Below are positions 1-10,468 of a DNA stretch of 64,000 nucleotides, piece by piece. Every line of letters begins with the position of its first letter. Position 1 is the stretch's first letter. The notes beneath the pieces are model-generated. The model was not told where the DNA came from. It saw nothing but the letters and a program-made list of their open reading frames with translations, and made no database searches. The stretch is from Curvularia sp. ZM96 (Eukaryota; Ascomycota; Dothideomycetes; Pleosporales; Pleosporaceae): positions 3,162,001 to 3,226,000 of the forward strand of contig JAJGBQ010000004.1 in the NCBI GenBank assembly GCA_022457065.1, given 5' to 3'. A program made the translations under genes and the position numbers.

Positions 1-377
1 CACAGCTTTAGTAGCAGGTACTCTATCTCAAAGAGCGACTACGCCGGCAATTAGACAGTCTAACAAGCGTTGCTATACGCTAGCTTGCAAAGAGTGCTCA
101 GCTTGCAATGCAATCAGCAACAATACTTCTAGAGGAGAACAAGAAGCTACGTACAGCCTACTAGCGTCAATGCCGAAGGCAAGACCAGCGGCGTCAATAT
201 ATTACTTCTGGTGGAGCTCTCCAGGTGCGACAGGCTCGGCAGCTTGCTACAGAGGCAGAAAGGGTGGTCATGAGCAGTGATCAGAGCCAGGCTGGCGAGC
301 GACGTCAGCGCGCGCCGCCGACGTGTACGAAGTGCCATATTTAAGGACACACTCGTACTACGTGTAAGACTAGATAA
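1..377 (+). pseudogene. Decayed pogo/Fot1-type transposase C-terminus (partial at left edge)
   Basis: One frame from base 3 to the stop at 375-377 reads like the tail of a fungal pogo/Fot1 (Tc1-mariner superfamily) transposase. It has a segment reading AQLAMQSATILLEENKKLR at about 96-149, then a basic stretch, then a CCHC zinc knuckle (CTKC...H....C, 324-365). The frame is broken by stops at 9-11, 12-14, 81-83, 162-164 and 342-344. The last lies inside the knuckle, where TAA replaces a probable CAA. Such C-to-T stops fit repeat-induced point mutation. The element is dead, and its 5' part lies outside the window. The family assignment comes from the knuckle plus the upstream coiled segment. 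Confidence 0.6.
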
Positions 378-808
378 TGAATTATATCTCTTAATTTTAT
401 CTTATTTTATTGCGTTGTTGTGGATCAATTGCGCAGACAGTCGCGTCAGGTTGGGTGGGGTGCGCAGCTTACTGATCCGCGCAGCTTACTGATCCCGCAC
501 GTTAAAAAATTCAGCGCAATAAGCAATTATCTCGGTATCAGAACTTGACACTTGCACATTCACCTCGCAGTCTCCCTCTCACTTTTCCAATATTGTAAAC
601 CTATTCTAGCAATACTGCTCAATTAACATGCCGGTGAACAATCCATGATCCCGTGAACGTCGTTTTCGCTACGAATAAACGTGACCCAAGCTTCCTGTTT
701 ACCCAGTACCGGTTTTCTCTTCGCCCCAATCCTTCTTCCTGTATCATAACACCCATAAACCGCGATGACTCGTCTTTAGAGGTCGAAAAAAGTGCCAGAG
801 GCTTTGCT
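378..808. other. Intergenic, transposon flank to KES1 3' end
   Basis: AT-rich flank of the transposon relic (378-420), the 17-bp tandem repeat, and the presumed 3' untranslated region of the downstream minus-strand gene. No coding sequence recognised. Confidence 0.5.
462..495. repeat. Perfect 17-bp tandem duplication
   Basis: The 17 bases GCGCAGCTTACTGATCC occur at 462-478 and again directly at 479-495. They lie about 85 bp past the transposase relic, roughly where its terminal repeat should be. They could be a duplicated end of the element or a local slippage product. I found no inverted partner. Confidence 0.6.
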
Positions 809-2284
809 TCACTTTCGCTCGTAAATTGGTGGAACAACTGACGGGTGATACGGCGGCTTGGCGGTCTCTGCCTTTTGCTTGTCAAAGCACCAAACACCGT
901 TGGTTTGGTCGTCGTTGACGCTCTCGCCAATCTTCTTGGCCAATTGCTCAAAAAGCGGATATTCCGTTGTGCGAGAGAAGAACTTGCGTTCCCACTCGCG
1001 ACCTTCGGCCTTCTCTTCCTGTCTCATCTCTCGCTGGCGGTTCTCAATGATGGACTTCTCAGCCGAAGTCAATTCCATGTTGCCCGAGTTGATGGCATCG
1101 GAAACCTTCTTCCACGCCCGCCGGGTCTCAAAGTCATCTTGATCCTCAATCTCAGCTACAATGAGGGGTGTCGTCTTGGTGGACTTGTGATCGAACGTGT
1201 CGACGACAGTCTTGGTTTTGGCATCCTTGATTTGGAATGAGTCGTTCCATTGTCCGTCGGCCTTGTATATGACCTCCTTCTCCTTGCCCTCAGGGTATAG
1301 TATGGCACTGAAAGTGTTCTTCTTTCCTGATACCCAGCCCTTTCCACTGTAATCGATACGTGCGGTGTATCCGGATGAGGATTGGATGTAGGTGCTGCTG
1401 TTCAACTCCACATAAGGCGATCCAGTGATTAGACCTTCAATGTGGAGGGAGGGGAGAGTAATCAGGTAGGTTTCATTGAAACCGTCCAGATGGAGCATGG
1501 CATGGCCAATTTGCTGTGGTCCGTTAATGCTGAGCAATGTCGGGACGTCAGTATCTTGCGCACCTTGACGTTGATGGTTGTCTTGAATGATGCCTTCTGG
1601 GCGTTGTAGCCCTCTAGTCGGACCCCGTGCTTGTCATTCCAGATGCCGTACGCAGTGACTGGTGGGTGATGGCTGGACGTAATGAGTTAGCACATCCGTC
1701 GAATGACACCGCAGTTGCCCAATAATATTGCCCCACTCCTCTCAACCCAATAGAGACGCAAACGTACCTGACCTGCTCACTGACGAGCTGCGTGGTGCCA
1801 GCCTCGTCTTCCCACTTGCCCAAAAAAAGTTCACCCAGGAATGGGTTGAGGGGTTTCTTCTCGCTTCCCAACTTCTCGGAGCGACTTGCGTATTGTTGTT
1901 TCAATGTGCTCAGAAACCACTTTAGCACCAGCATGGCCCGTTTAGCAGGATCCTGTTCGGCGGCGGGCGCGACAAAGATGGACGGGTGCTCGGTCCAGTA
2001 AGACGAGAATTCGGTGAGAGATTTTGTGGAAAGAATAAAGGCGGGCGCGGTCATCGTGGAGAGGTCGCCATTGAAGGATGCGATGGACTATGGTACTACG
2101 TTAGCAAGTCTGATTCAAGGTATACACAGGCCCTTCTGGCTTCATTTGCTTCCCCTCATAAGCTGTCTCATAGACATTGTAACTAGAAGACCCAGGCGTG
2201 ATCGTGTTGGTGTCGTACCTTGAGGAAGCTCGACCACGAACTCTTTGCCTGAGGGGGCACGGCCGCGCCTTCTTTCTCAGCCAT
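809..2284 (-). CDS. KES1: Oxysterol-binding protein, Kes1/Osh4 type
   Basis: Four exons: 2219-2284, 1768-2087, 1564-1672 and 809-1513, giving 399 residues. This is the usual size of the short Kes1/Osh4 class, which has only the lipid-binding barrel and no PH or ankyrin domain. The family signature EQVSHHPP is present and is formed across the exon 2/3 junction, which supports the splice. The N-terminus (SIASFNGDLSTMTAPAF) and the C-terminal region (WWERKFF-like, then VPPIYERK) also match the family. The last intron is 50 bp (1514-1563), and skipping it restores the conserved VKQIGHAMLHLD run. In yeast such proteins exchange sterol and PI4P between ER, Golgi and plasma membrane. Nothing unusual is seen. 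Confidence 0.92.
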
Positions 2285-2783
2285 GGTTGCGGTTTGCGGA
2301 TAATGTAACACCTGGATATGCTTCGAAGGGAGTGCAGGTGCAGCAGGCTCTCGTGGAGTTGTTGCGCGTGTGTAAGTATTACAGATTCGTGGAAAAGCGG
2401 GGGATGCGACAAGTTAGCGGTGGGACGGGACGCCAGTGCGTGTGTTATGGAGACGGCGCGTTTAGACTGGGATGACGTCTGTGAGCTAACCAGGACACGG
2501 CAACAGCACAGCCCTCGCCATGATGATCTCACACGCCGCGGTTGCGAGACTCAGTATTGCCACTGCCGCGTTCACACCTATTTTATCCAGATATCAATGA
2601 TGCAACACACAAGGGTTACAAGCCGCCTTCACATACAAGGTGCAAACACAGCAAATTGGTACTCTAGAAGGCGCTAGCCCTTCATGGCTATTTTTGTATT
2701 TTACTAATGCTAACGTTACGTGGTCATGGCCTACTCGTCTCATCGTACTCATTACTCCACACAGATGCGCTCCAACAACACAC
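2285..2783. other. Intergenic, KES1 promoter and PGM2 3' flank
   Basis: About 500 bp between the start of the KES1 gene and the stop of the phosphoglucomutase gene, both on the minus strand. It should hold the KES1 promoter. No further gene seen. Confidence 0.5.
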
Positions 2784-4587
2784 TTATGTCTTGACATCAG
2801 GCTCGGTGCGGCCGATGTACTCCTGGAGCTTCAACAGATCGGTCGCAAGCTTGACGTTGTCCTTGAGGTAGTCCTGGGCGTCCATGTCGTATGTGGACTC
2901 GTCGCTTGTGTGCTTCTCAATGTACAGACGGATGGTAGCGCCGCTGCTTCCAGTGCCGGACAGACGCACAACAATGCGGCTGCCGTCGTCGAACTTGACG
3001 TAGATACCCTGGTTCTTGCTGACGCTGCCATCAAGATCTGTGTATGAGAAGTCGTCCGCCTCGATGACCTTGCGGCCAGCAACAGTTGAGCCAAGGAACT
3101 CGTCCTTCTTGGTGGTGATGAGCTCCTTCATGTGGCTGGTGACCTTGTTGGCACCCTCAGTCTCGCAGCCCTCGTAGTCGTAGCGGGTGAAGAAGGTACG
3201 GCCGTAAGTCTTCCAGAAGTCCTTCTGGACTGAGGCAATGCTGGGCGTGGTACCAGTCTGCTGTCCGACACCAGCCAGAATGTTCAGCCAAGCAACGACA
3301 GCCCACAGACCATCCTTCTCACGGATGTGGTTGCTGCCTGTTCCGAAACTCTCTTCACCGCAGATGTTCATCTTGTTAGAGTCGAAGAGACCGCAGAAGA
3401 ACTTCCAGCCAGTGGGCACCTCGTAGCACGCGACACCCTTTTTCTTGGCGACCAGGTCAATCGCACCCGATGTCGGCATACTGCGGGCAAGACCATAGAT
3501 GCCCTGCTTCTTGAAGTATGGGATGAGCTCGGCGTGGTGCGCAATAATGGCCAGACTGTCACCGGGGGAGACGAAGGACTTGGCGCCGTAGATCATGTTT
3601 CGGTCACCATCACCGTCACTGGCAGCACCAAAGTGAATTCCGTTCTTGTCGACGGCATCGACCAGCGACTTGGCGTAAACAAGGTTGGGGTCGGGGTGGT
3701 GGCCACCAAAGTCTGGCTTGGGGACGCAGTTCTGTGTGCTGTTGGGGATACCGAGCTCCTTCTCGAAGATGTCGACTCCGTAGGAGCCAGTGACACCGCT
3801 CAGGCCGTCAAAGAGGACCTTGAAGTCAGAGTGCTGCTTGAGGAAAGACTTGATGAGGTCAAAGTCGAAGATGTCCTTGAGCATCTTGAGGTAGTCCTCG
3901 GTGGAGTGGACAATCTCCACCTCGAGCTCTCCATACTTCTTTGTGCCGATGGTGCTGAGATCAATGTCTGGGATGTCGGCGATCTTGTAGGAGGTGAGTG
4001 TCTTGGAGGTTTCGTAGATTTTGTTGGTAACGCTCTCGGGAGCAGGGGCACCGTTGGCCAAGTTGTACTTGATACCAAAATCCTCCTCGGGACCTGTGAG
4101 GCGTCAGACGATGTCAGGAGTGCACAAGGGGCGGGGGACGGCAACCTACCACCGGGGTTGTGGCTGGCAGTCAGAAGGATACCACCGGTTGCCTTGCGAA
4201 TACGGATGAGATGACTGGCGGCAGGTGTGCTCATGATGCCATTTTGACCGATCAAGAGCTTCTTGACGCCATAAGCAGCACCAATCTTGGCGATAACCTG
4301 AGTGACCTCAGGGTTCCAGAAGCGACCATCACCACCGACGACGAGGAACGAGCCCTCGACACCTTCGGGGATGGACTGGAGGATGCTGGTGACAAAGGCC
4401 TCGGAGTAGTGTTCCTGCTGGAAGACCTTGACCTTCTTGCGCAGACCAGAGCTATGGCATCATGGTTAACCGCTATTCATCGGATATGGAGCTGTACCTG
4501 GGACTAGCTAGCCTAGCTTCGGCATGCAACTTACGTTCCGGGCTTCTGGTCCTGGAAAGGCTTCAATTCAACGGTGCGGATGCTCAT
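2784..4587 (-). CDS. PGM2: Phosphoglucomutase
   Basis: Three exons: 4535-4587, 4150-4451 and 2784-4093, giving 554 residues, normal for alpha-D-phosphohexomutases. The enzyme interconverts glucose-1-phosphate and glucose-6-phosphate in the cytosol. The phosphoserine loop TASHNPGG has its catalytic Ser at about residue 114 and is completed across the second intron. The metal-binding loop reads DGDGDRN. The sugar-binding GEESFG motif and the C-terminal phosphate-binding RLSGTGSSGATIR loop are present. Introns are 83 and 56 bp. The galactokinase gene at the far end of the window acts in the same Leloir route to glucose-6-phosphate, but the two are too far apart to suggest a cluster. Confidence 0.95.
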
Positions 4588-4978
4588 GGCGGCTGTGTGT
4601 GTGTTTGTTTGATACAATGCAAAGCAAGAGCAAAGCAATTGGGAAAAGGGTTGGGAGGTTGGCAGCCGCTGGCAACTTTTAGGCTGGAGAGGTGAGGGGC
4701 AGCAGCTCCTCTCCCCCACTACGCGGGATGACGCCTGCGCTAGCTCATCCGAGAGAAGCACAACGCCACGCTCGACTATCATCACCAGATTTTTCTTCTC
4801 TCCATTCCCAACAGCCGCTGCCGGCACGCGCTAGAGCTGCATTCAAGGCCGAGACGCATATTCTTTGCCTCTGCACCGCCCTGCCTCCAAGTCTGGGGGA
4901 AAAGTCTGATTGCATTCGCCCTCAACACCTATCGCCCGCCCCTCCACGCTGCATAATTGTGCAGTTGCCCCGGACAAC
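4588..4978. promoter_or_regulatory. Divergent promoter, PGM2 / asteroid gene
   Basis: A 391-bp interval between two genes transcribed away from each other, so it must contain both promoters. It starts with a CA/TG repeat tract near 4596-4610 in the PGM2 leader. No specific factor site is assigned. Confidence 0.5.
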
Positions 4979-6921
4979 ATGGGCATCCAGGGCCTTGCTA
5001 GGCGTCTGGAGCCGTACGCGACGCGCTTTTCCTCCGAACAGCTTGATGGCTACTCGGCCGTGGTCGACGGGCCGGCACTCGCCTACTATGCTCACAAGTT
5101 AGCCCTCGCGGCAGCTGCTAACGTGTCGCGGATGCCCTCGTATGCAGACATTGTCTCCCAAGCCGTCAGCTGGTTGAGCGATCTGGAAGCCAACAACATC
5201 AAGGTGTGAGTGAATCGCCGTTGCTTTTCGTCGACTTGCCGGTGTGTGCAGCAAATCGATATCTTACCCCATGGAACTTTACTGCAAGACCAATAGGGTG
5301 CGCACAAATGTCGTTCTATTCACCGCCATTCGGCGCAGGGGCTGTGTCGGCTTTGCTACATTTGCATCGTCAAGTATCCGCCAAACCGCCATGTATGCTC
5401 GGGTACAACGGGTCTCCACATGCTCATCTGCTGGATTTGATCCAATGCTTGCTCCACAACCTCTATTGCTGATTGGAACTTGTCAGGGCCGCCATCTTCT
5501 TCGACGGAGCTCTTCCTCCATCGAAGCGGACTGAAAGACTATCGAGGACCGAGAATAATAACAGGCGTGTGCAGCAGCTTCGTGCAACGTATGCAACCAC
5601 AGCATGCCCGGTTCCCACGTACCTTGGCTCAATATCCTATGCCTTCCTTGCTCCAGCACTCCAAGAGGCACTGCAAAAGTCGCCGTTTGCTTCAAGGACA
5701 CACATTGTACCTGGAGAGGCCGATGATTGGTGCGCATTGCACGCCAAAGAGCACGCAAAATCTATCATCTTCACCAGCGACACAGATCTTGTCCTCTACG
5801 ACTATTGCATAGACACGCTGATAGTCTTCCTTCACGATGCTGACATATCCGCTGGGTTCAAAGCATATTCGCCCGAGGCGATTCGGAAGAAGCTACAACT
5901 GAAAAGTTTGTTGCCTTTCGCCTTTGCCCTTCTGGATGGGCCCCAGGACACCACCAACGACCTGGCCAGTAATGCAAGGAGCGTTGACAAGGAGTCCACA
6001 AGATATCTTGACTTTACCAAAAGATATATTATCGAAAGTGTGGACCCAACCCAGATATCCGACTCAAACAGCATTTCCCCTGATATGCCTAAACTGGACG
6101 TTCGGGTGTCAGAATTTGTCATTCAAGCTCTGAAAAACTCTGAAACCCCATTTGTATACCTGCCGTTACTGATAGAAGACCCTAGCCAAGCATCTGCATG
6201 GAACGCAGGCTGCGATATCCGTACTCTGGCTTATTCGTTGCTCGCATCTGACAATATGGTTGTTCACGAGTATAGACGGAAAGCGCAAGCTGTTTCTGTC
6301 CAGGAGATTGCTGGATATTCTGCAGCAAATCTGCCGGTACCAATCAAAGACTTTGAGCAGCAAGTCAGCACCTTGGTAGAGTGGGCTACCCTGAAAGCGT
6401 TGGAGCCTGCGCTGCTCTGGCCACTCTTCGCGCTCAGTCTGGTGCTCGCAGAGCTCAAGAATACCCCTGCGATTCCTCTGGTGCTTCATGTCCTCAACGG
6501 CGACTTCGACAATTCCTGGGCTTTTGTACATCTCATGGCTCGTCTACAAGCTGCCCTTTATTCAATACGTATGTTTAGTCAAATCGCAAAAGTGTGGCTG
6601 CAAGTCAAGCCAAAAGCAGACGAAAAGCTACGTGGCTACGTAACCAGCTTGGACCAGCGCCTGCGTACTCTTCCTTCAATACCCCAAGGCTTCGGTGTGC
6701 CAGGGCAGTCGAAGCATGTGCTAGCGAACCACGATGAGCTGAAGGCCCTAGTCGAAGAAATTTATGTAGCTGCTGGGTTTGAGGTACCCACTGAACAAAT
6801 TTCCAACAAGAAGAAGAAGCGCCAAGTAAGAGAAGCAGACAGGAAAAAGAGGAAAGCTGAGCAGAGGCAGCAGTCCAAGCAAGAGACTAACAACGCATAT
6901 ACTCTGCTTGGTGATGGTTAG
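4979..6921 (+). CDS. Asteroid-domain / XPG-N-type nuclease-fold protein
   Basis: Two exons, 4979-5205 and 5487-6921, giving 553 residues. The N-terminus MGIQGLARRLEPYA is the typical opening of asteroid-type PIN/FEN1-fold proteins. The joint gives IKVAAIFFDGALPPSKR, as expected for the family. Acidic residues in VVDGPALAYY, GEADDWCALHA and TSDTDLVLYDY sit where FEN1/XPG nucleases hold metal ions, so activity is possible. The C-terminus (about residues 510-545) is strongly basic and coiled. The 281-bp intron is long for this window and could hide a small extra exon. The ATG at 4979 is the only one giving the conserved N-terminus. The cellular role in fungi is not established. Confidence 0.8.
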
Positions 6922-7574
6922 AACTATGATCTAGAGAGAATCGGAGACTACTTCAAGAGGGTTCGCTGTCTTTGTATGTGGTGACTATCTCGCAACTCTT
7001 ATTCGTTTACTAGCCGACTTGCTGCCCGCCGTGAGCACGAACTTGACCTCTCGGTCACGCTTGCATCTATGTATATTGACAACAACGGTCTGGAATGGGA
7101 TTACTTGGTGAAGAACTAAATCATCGTTATGAGAACTCCTCGAAATGCGAAATGGGATTCGTCGTATTAACGGAGTGTACAATAGTCAAGGCAACAATGC
7201 CTGTTGCTGGGGATGAGGATTGCGAGCGTACTCCCACCAGAAGTTTCAAAGATTGAAGCATTGGCATCATCTAGCACTCACTGTACACTATGCCAGATCA
7301 GGTAATTATTGTGTATAAGCGCTTAGTCAGAGTTGACGGTACTAAGACTCAAATTCAATACTAAAGTATGATAACTTGTAGTGGCATAACTTCTTGAATA
7401 GAGGAGGGTCAAGGTCTGGAATTTCATAGCAGCAGGAAGCCATCTTCCAGACACTATTTGAAGGACGATTAAAGCGCTAGCAACGCAGCAACAAAATGTT
7501 CACGTCCAATAGTACGCTAAAGATCACATCCTCATGCTGCGCTCTAACTACAATTCCCTACACACTCCGCTTCC
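6922..7574. other. Intergenic between convergent genes
   Basis: 3' flanks of the asteroid gene and the Dabb gene. A 36-codon open stretch at about 7013-7120 on the plus strand was noted but not called. No other feature seen. Confidence 0.4.
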
Positions 7575-8392
7575 CTAACGGCCAGGATATCCACAGCCCT
7601 CGGCATCATCAGCCGTGTACAGTGCACCGTTGATGACCACGTCGCCAGTCGTGCGATCAACATCGTACCAGCCATTGGCAGCTTGCTTCTTGCAGTTCTC
7701 CCACCAAAGCTCTCCATTCAATCCACCGCTGTCGAAAGCAACATATTTTAACTTGGGACTACGTTTTGGTCCATCCTCTTTTCTTCACCAACCCAGATTG
7801 GGCTGTGCAACGAAATCATAAACAAACACCTGCGCCAGCAACGGGTCCGTTTCGTTCTGCAATACCACTCAGCATCATCAAACGCGCTATTTTCCAAGGA
7901 GATAGATGAGGAGAGGAAAGTATACCTTTAATCTATCATGCCCTGGGTCGCGATCAAACTGTTGCCTCGCAGCTTCATTCTACATCTCATTAGCTTCTTT
8001 TCTCTTTCCATACCATCCACATCCGCCCCCACAATCTCCCTGCTCTCCACATCCAGTCCCATACCTCTCACACGCACCAAATAGAGAACCATACATACCT
8101 TGAACACAACTACAAACCCCATATCCCACACACTATCTCTCTTCACGTCCGTCAAATCCAGCGGCGTATCCAACGGCCTGCCGCCCTTTGGTTTTGCAAT
8201 CAGCAACTCCGGATACTCATCATACAGCGCCAGGAACGCAGTTGCGCGATCTTTCTTTTGCGCTGGTGTTACTTCTGGTCGAAACCGGAAAGTCGCGATG
8301 CGCGTTACGGGTTGAGAGTCTGCGGAGTTTTCTGTGGCCATTGTGATGGAAAACGGTAAAAGCCAGAGGGAAAAGAGGGTGATGAGGCGCAT
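7575..8392 (-). CDS. Secreted stress-response A/B barrel (Dabb) domain protein with Cys-containing C-terminal extension
   Basis: Predicted exons 8099-8392, 7926-7979, 7789-7856 and 7575-7728 give 189 residues. The N-terminus (MRLITLFSLWLLPFSITMA) looks like a signal peptide. Residues about 29-130 have the Dabb pattern: VTRIATFRFRPEVT, a long helix, then GFVVVFK, the short exon encoding NEAARQQFDRDPGHDRLK, and QVFVYDF. The last intron (7729-7788, 60 bp) starts inside the sequence TGGTGA. If it is kept, translation stops at once after 139 residues. If it is removed, the protein gains about 50 residues rich in Trp, Gly and Cys, ending CGYPGR. The 3' exon reads like coding sequence, so I favour splicing. 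Function unknown; fungal Dabb proteins range from stress proteins to small-molecule enzymes. Confidence 0.65.
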
Positions 8393-9124
8393 TTCGCGGA
8401 TTGAATAAAATGGTGGAGGGGTATATGGTGCATATGCATGGGCGGAGCGGAGTATATGCTGGGCAATGCGGGATTGGAGAGCCGAAAGTCACTTGCATGC
8501 AGTGGGCGCATAGAGCACTTTTAATTCCACGAACTTTAAATCTAGGTTTGCGATAATATCATATCAGTCTAAAAGTGACATTAAATCGTATCCTGATGTA
8601 TATCGACGGTAGCCATGATGCTCGCATGGAGCAACGTCAAAGTATAATGTCCCTCCCTGAGTCACGCAAATCCCCCCGTGCCACAAGAAAAGAGCGTCGC
8701 AGCTACGTCTAAGATCGTCACGAGCTTAGATGCTGCAGGTCGAGCAACCACTGTACCGCAAGGCAGCTGGAGCGTTGTTCCAATCTCGTTTGCAAGACAT
8801 CCCTACGTATATAATTAGACTACATAGACTGGATTACGCTAATTCCAGAAGCTAGCCCAATAGTATAGACAGCGGAGAGACTTTTCCTCATAGTGGATGC
8901 CTGGGTGCAATATGTTTTATTGTAAAATCTCACCCTAGACGTCTACTCCGCTAGGCTTAAGCTCTCTTGAGATTTCACAGCCATTTGAAATCAAGATTTG
9001 TTAGTAAATGTGGAGAAGGCGCCGAGCTCCTCCTTTTGCTCTCTCTTTCGGTTTTTCGCCCAGCGCACTGTCGTGGTTAGTAGTCGCTACGTTCTTTCTT
9101 CATAGAACTGGCTTACATCCACAG
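8393..9124. other. Intergenic, Dabb promoter side
   Basis: Holds the promoter of the Dabb gene and AT-rich sequence up to the helicase scrap. No gene, RNA or repeat recognised. Confidence 0.4.
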
Positions 9125-9178
9125 GATATGCGTAGGCTTAATGTCGTCATGACGCGTGCCAAGAGTGGGGGAGGATGA
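9125..9178 (+). pseudogene. Scrap of superfamily-1 helicase motif VI
   Basis: The frame at 9125-9178 reads DMRRLNVVMTRAKS, three glycines and a stop. The first 14 residues match the motif VI consensus of Upf1/Dna2-like SF1 helicases (DxRRLNVAxTRAK). The bases before it (TCCACAG) would serve as a 3' splice site. No earlier helicase motif was found in the 500 bp upstream, so this looks like a leftover piece rather than a working gene. Confidence 0.4.
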
Positions 9179-9589
9179 GAGTGACGAGAGTAGAGAGGTG
9201 CCGAGGAGGTTGTTCGGACGGTGCGCAGTCATTGAGTTAGAAAACAAGACAGAAGATAAAACAAAAGATGGAAAGGGGAAGAAAAGAAGAAAGGGTTGAT
9301 AGAACGTCTTGTCAACTTCCGTTAAATGCTACGTCGCGCTCGAGGGACCTTCCAAGCCGCAGCCGACGCAACGGTCGCAGGATGCACAGGAGACCAGGGA
9401 GAAGCGATCATCAAGGAGAAACGAACTTGATCCGAAAGCAGTTTCTTTAAGTTTTATCATATGGCGAGTTGTCACATCCTAATACGCAGTAACCCTCTTT
9501 TGAGTCTTTACGTCTCCAGTCCAAGCAGTCCAATCAAGATGAGGCACAGACTCAACACTCCACGCCTTGCCGTTCTTCACGAACCCCTA
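9179..9589. other. Intergenic
   Basis: Purine-rich sequence (9240-9300) and the 3' flank of the lysozyme gene. No gene recognised. Confidence 0.4.
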
Positions 9590-10468
9590 TCATGAAAACA
9601 GAGCGTACCCAACAGCCCCAATCCCCAGGCACACCCACCCAACCGGATTGGTAAGGCTTACCGTGAGTGCTACACCTGAACCAGCGGAGGTGGCTATAGC
9701 AGCCCCTCCAGTAGCGTAACTTAAAGCAGCCCCCGCGCCACCTACAACAATGGCTTTAGCAAGTCCCCCCGCACCATCTCTATCTGTAGCCGCAACTACT
9801 GATTGTGCTAATTGTTGTTGATGATTCTGAGGAAGGTTGAACTCCTGTGCCGAGCTCATACCGGGGCTGTCATATCGTTCCGGCATGATACTTGGTTTGG
9901 TTTGCATGGGCTGGGACTCCACAACGGGCGTAAGAAAGAGCTTCTTCTCTCTCTCTCTTCGGGGTGCAAGGTTCTCTCCGTTCTGTCCTCCCCGCTGATG
10001 TTCGCCCATCTTAGCCGCAACTTCTTCAATGTTTCCATTTCGTAAAGACTTTTCGACCACCTGTCGTGTACGCTCGTAGCCACAGTTATACGCACGACTA
10101 GTAAGATCTTTGAGTTAGCGAAGGAACAGAGAATAGACAAAGATATATGAATAGCGAATTTCTGCTCTTGAATATCTAAAGCCATACATCACCAAGGCAT
10201 CGAATTGGTTCTGGTTTAGCTTGTCAATATTTGGCAATTGACTGACGGGTTTCTCGTATCCAACAATATCTTTCTTTAAGAGGTCTTCGGCTTGTTCCTT
10301 GGTCATAGGAGCTGCTATCTTTTCGCAAGTTCCAGGATGCGACCCGCAGTTGTGTCCATAGCCGATACTGAGAGAATTTCCGTCCTTGTAGAAGTTTGCC
10401 CGGAACCCTTCCTCCTGCTTCAGCATTTCAAGTCCTTCCTGCGATATTTTGCGATGTTTGCTTCCCAT
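9590..10468 (-). CDS. GH24 phage-type lysozyme with hydrophobic Gly/Ala-rich C-terminal tail; intron unresolved
   Basis: The first segment (ATG at 10468 down to about 10178) has the T4-lysozyme-like active site: the likely catalytic Glu20 in KQEEGFR, Asp29, and SIGYGHNCG. It continues to LNQNQFDALVMYGF. The second segment (from about 10087 to the stop at 9590) resumes with NCGYERTRQ and ends the GH24 fold with LRNGNIEEVAAKMGEH, then NLAPRREREKKLF. The family would predict muramidase activity on peptidoglycan. Between the segments (10088-10177) I find no GT-AG pair in phase, so there may be a non-canonical intron or a mutation. After the lysozyme fold come about 100 residues ending in two hydrophobic Gly/Ala-rich stretches that could span or insert into membranes. 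No signal peptide is seen. GH24 enzymes are mainly bacterial and phage, so horizontal origin is likely. Confidence 0.65.

Noticed and set aside
3327..4214. 295-codon plus-strand open frame
   Set aside because: Lies antisense to phosphoglucomutase, whose motifs are unambiguous. A mirror of codon bias.
7013..7120. 36-codon open stretch reading SRLAARREHELDLS and onward
   Set aside because: Looks mildly protein-like but has no partner exon or family match. Length is within chance.
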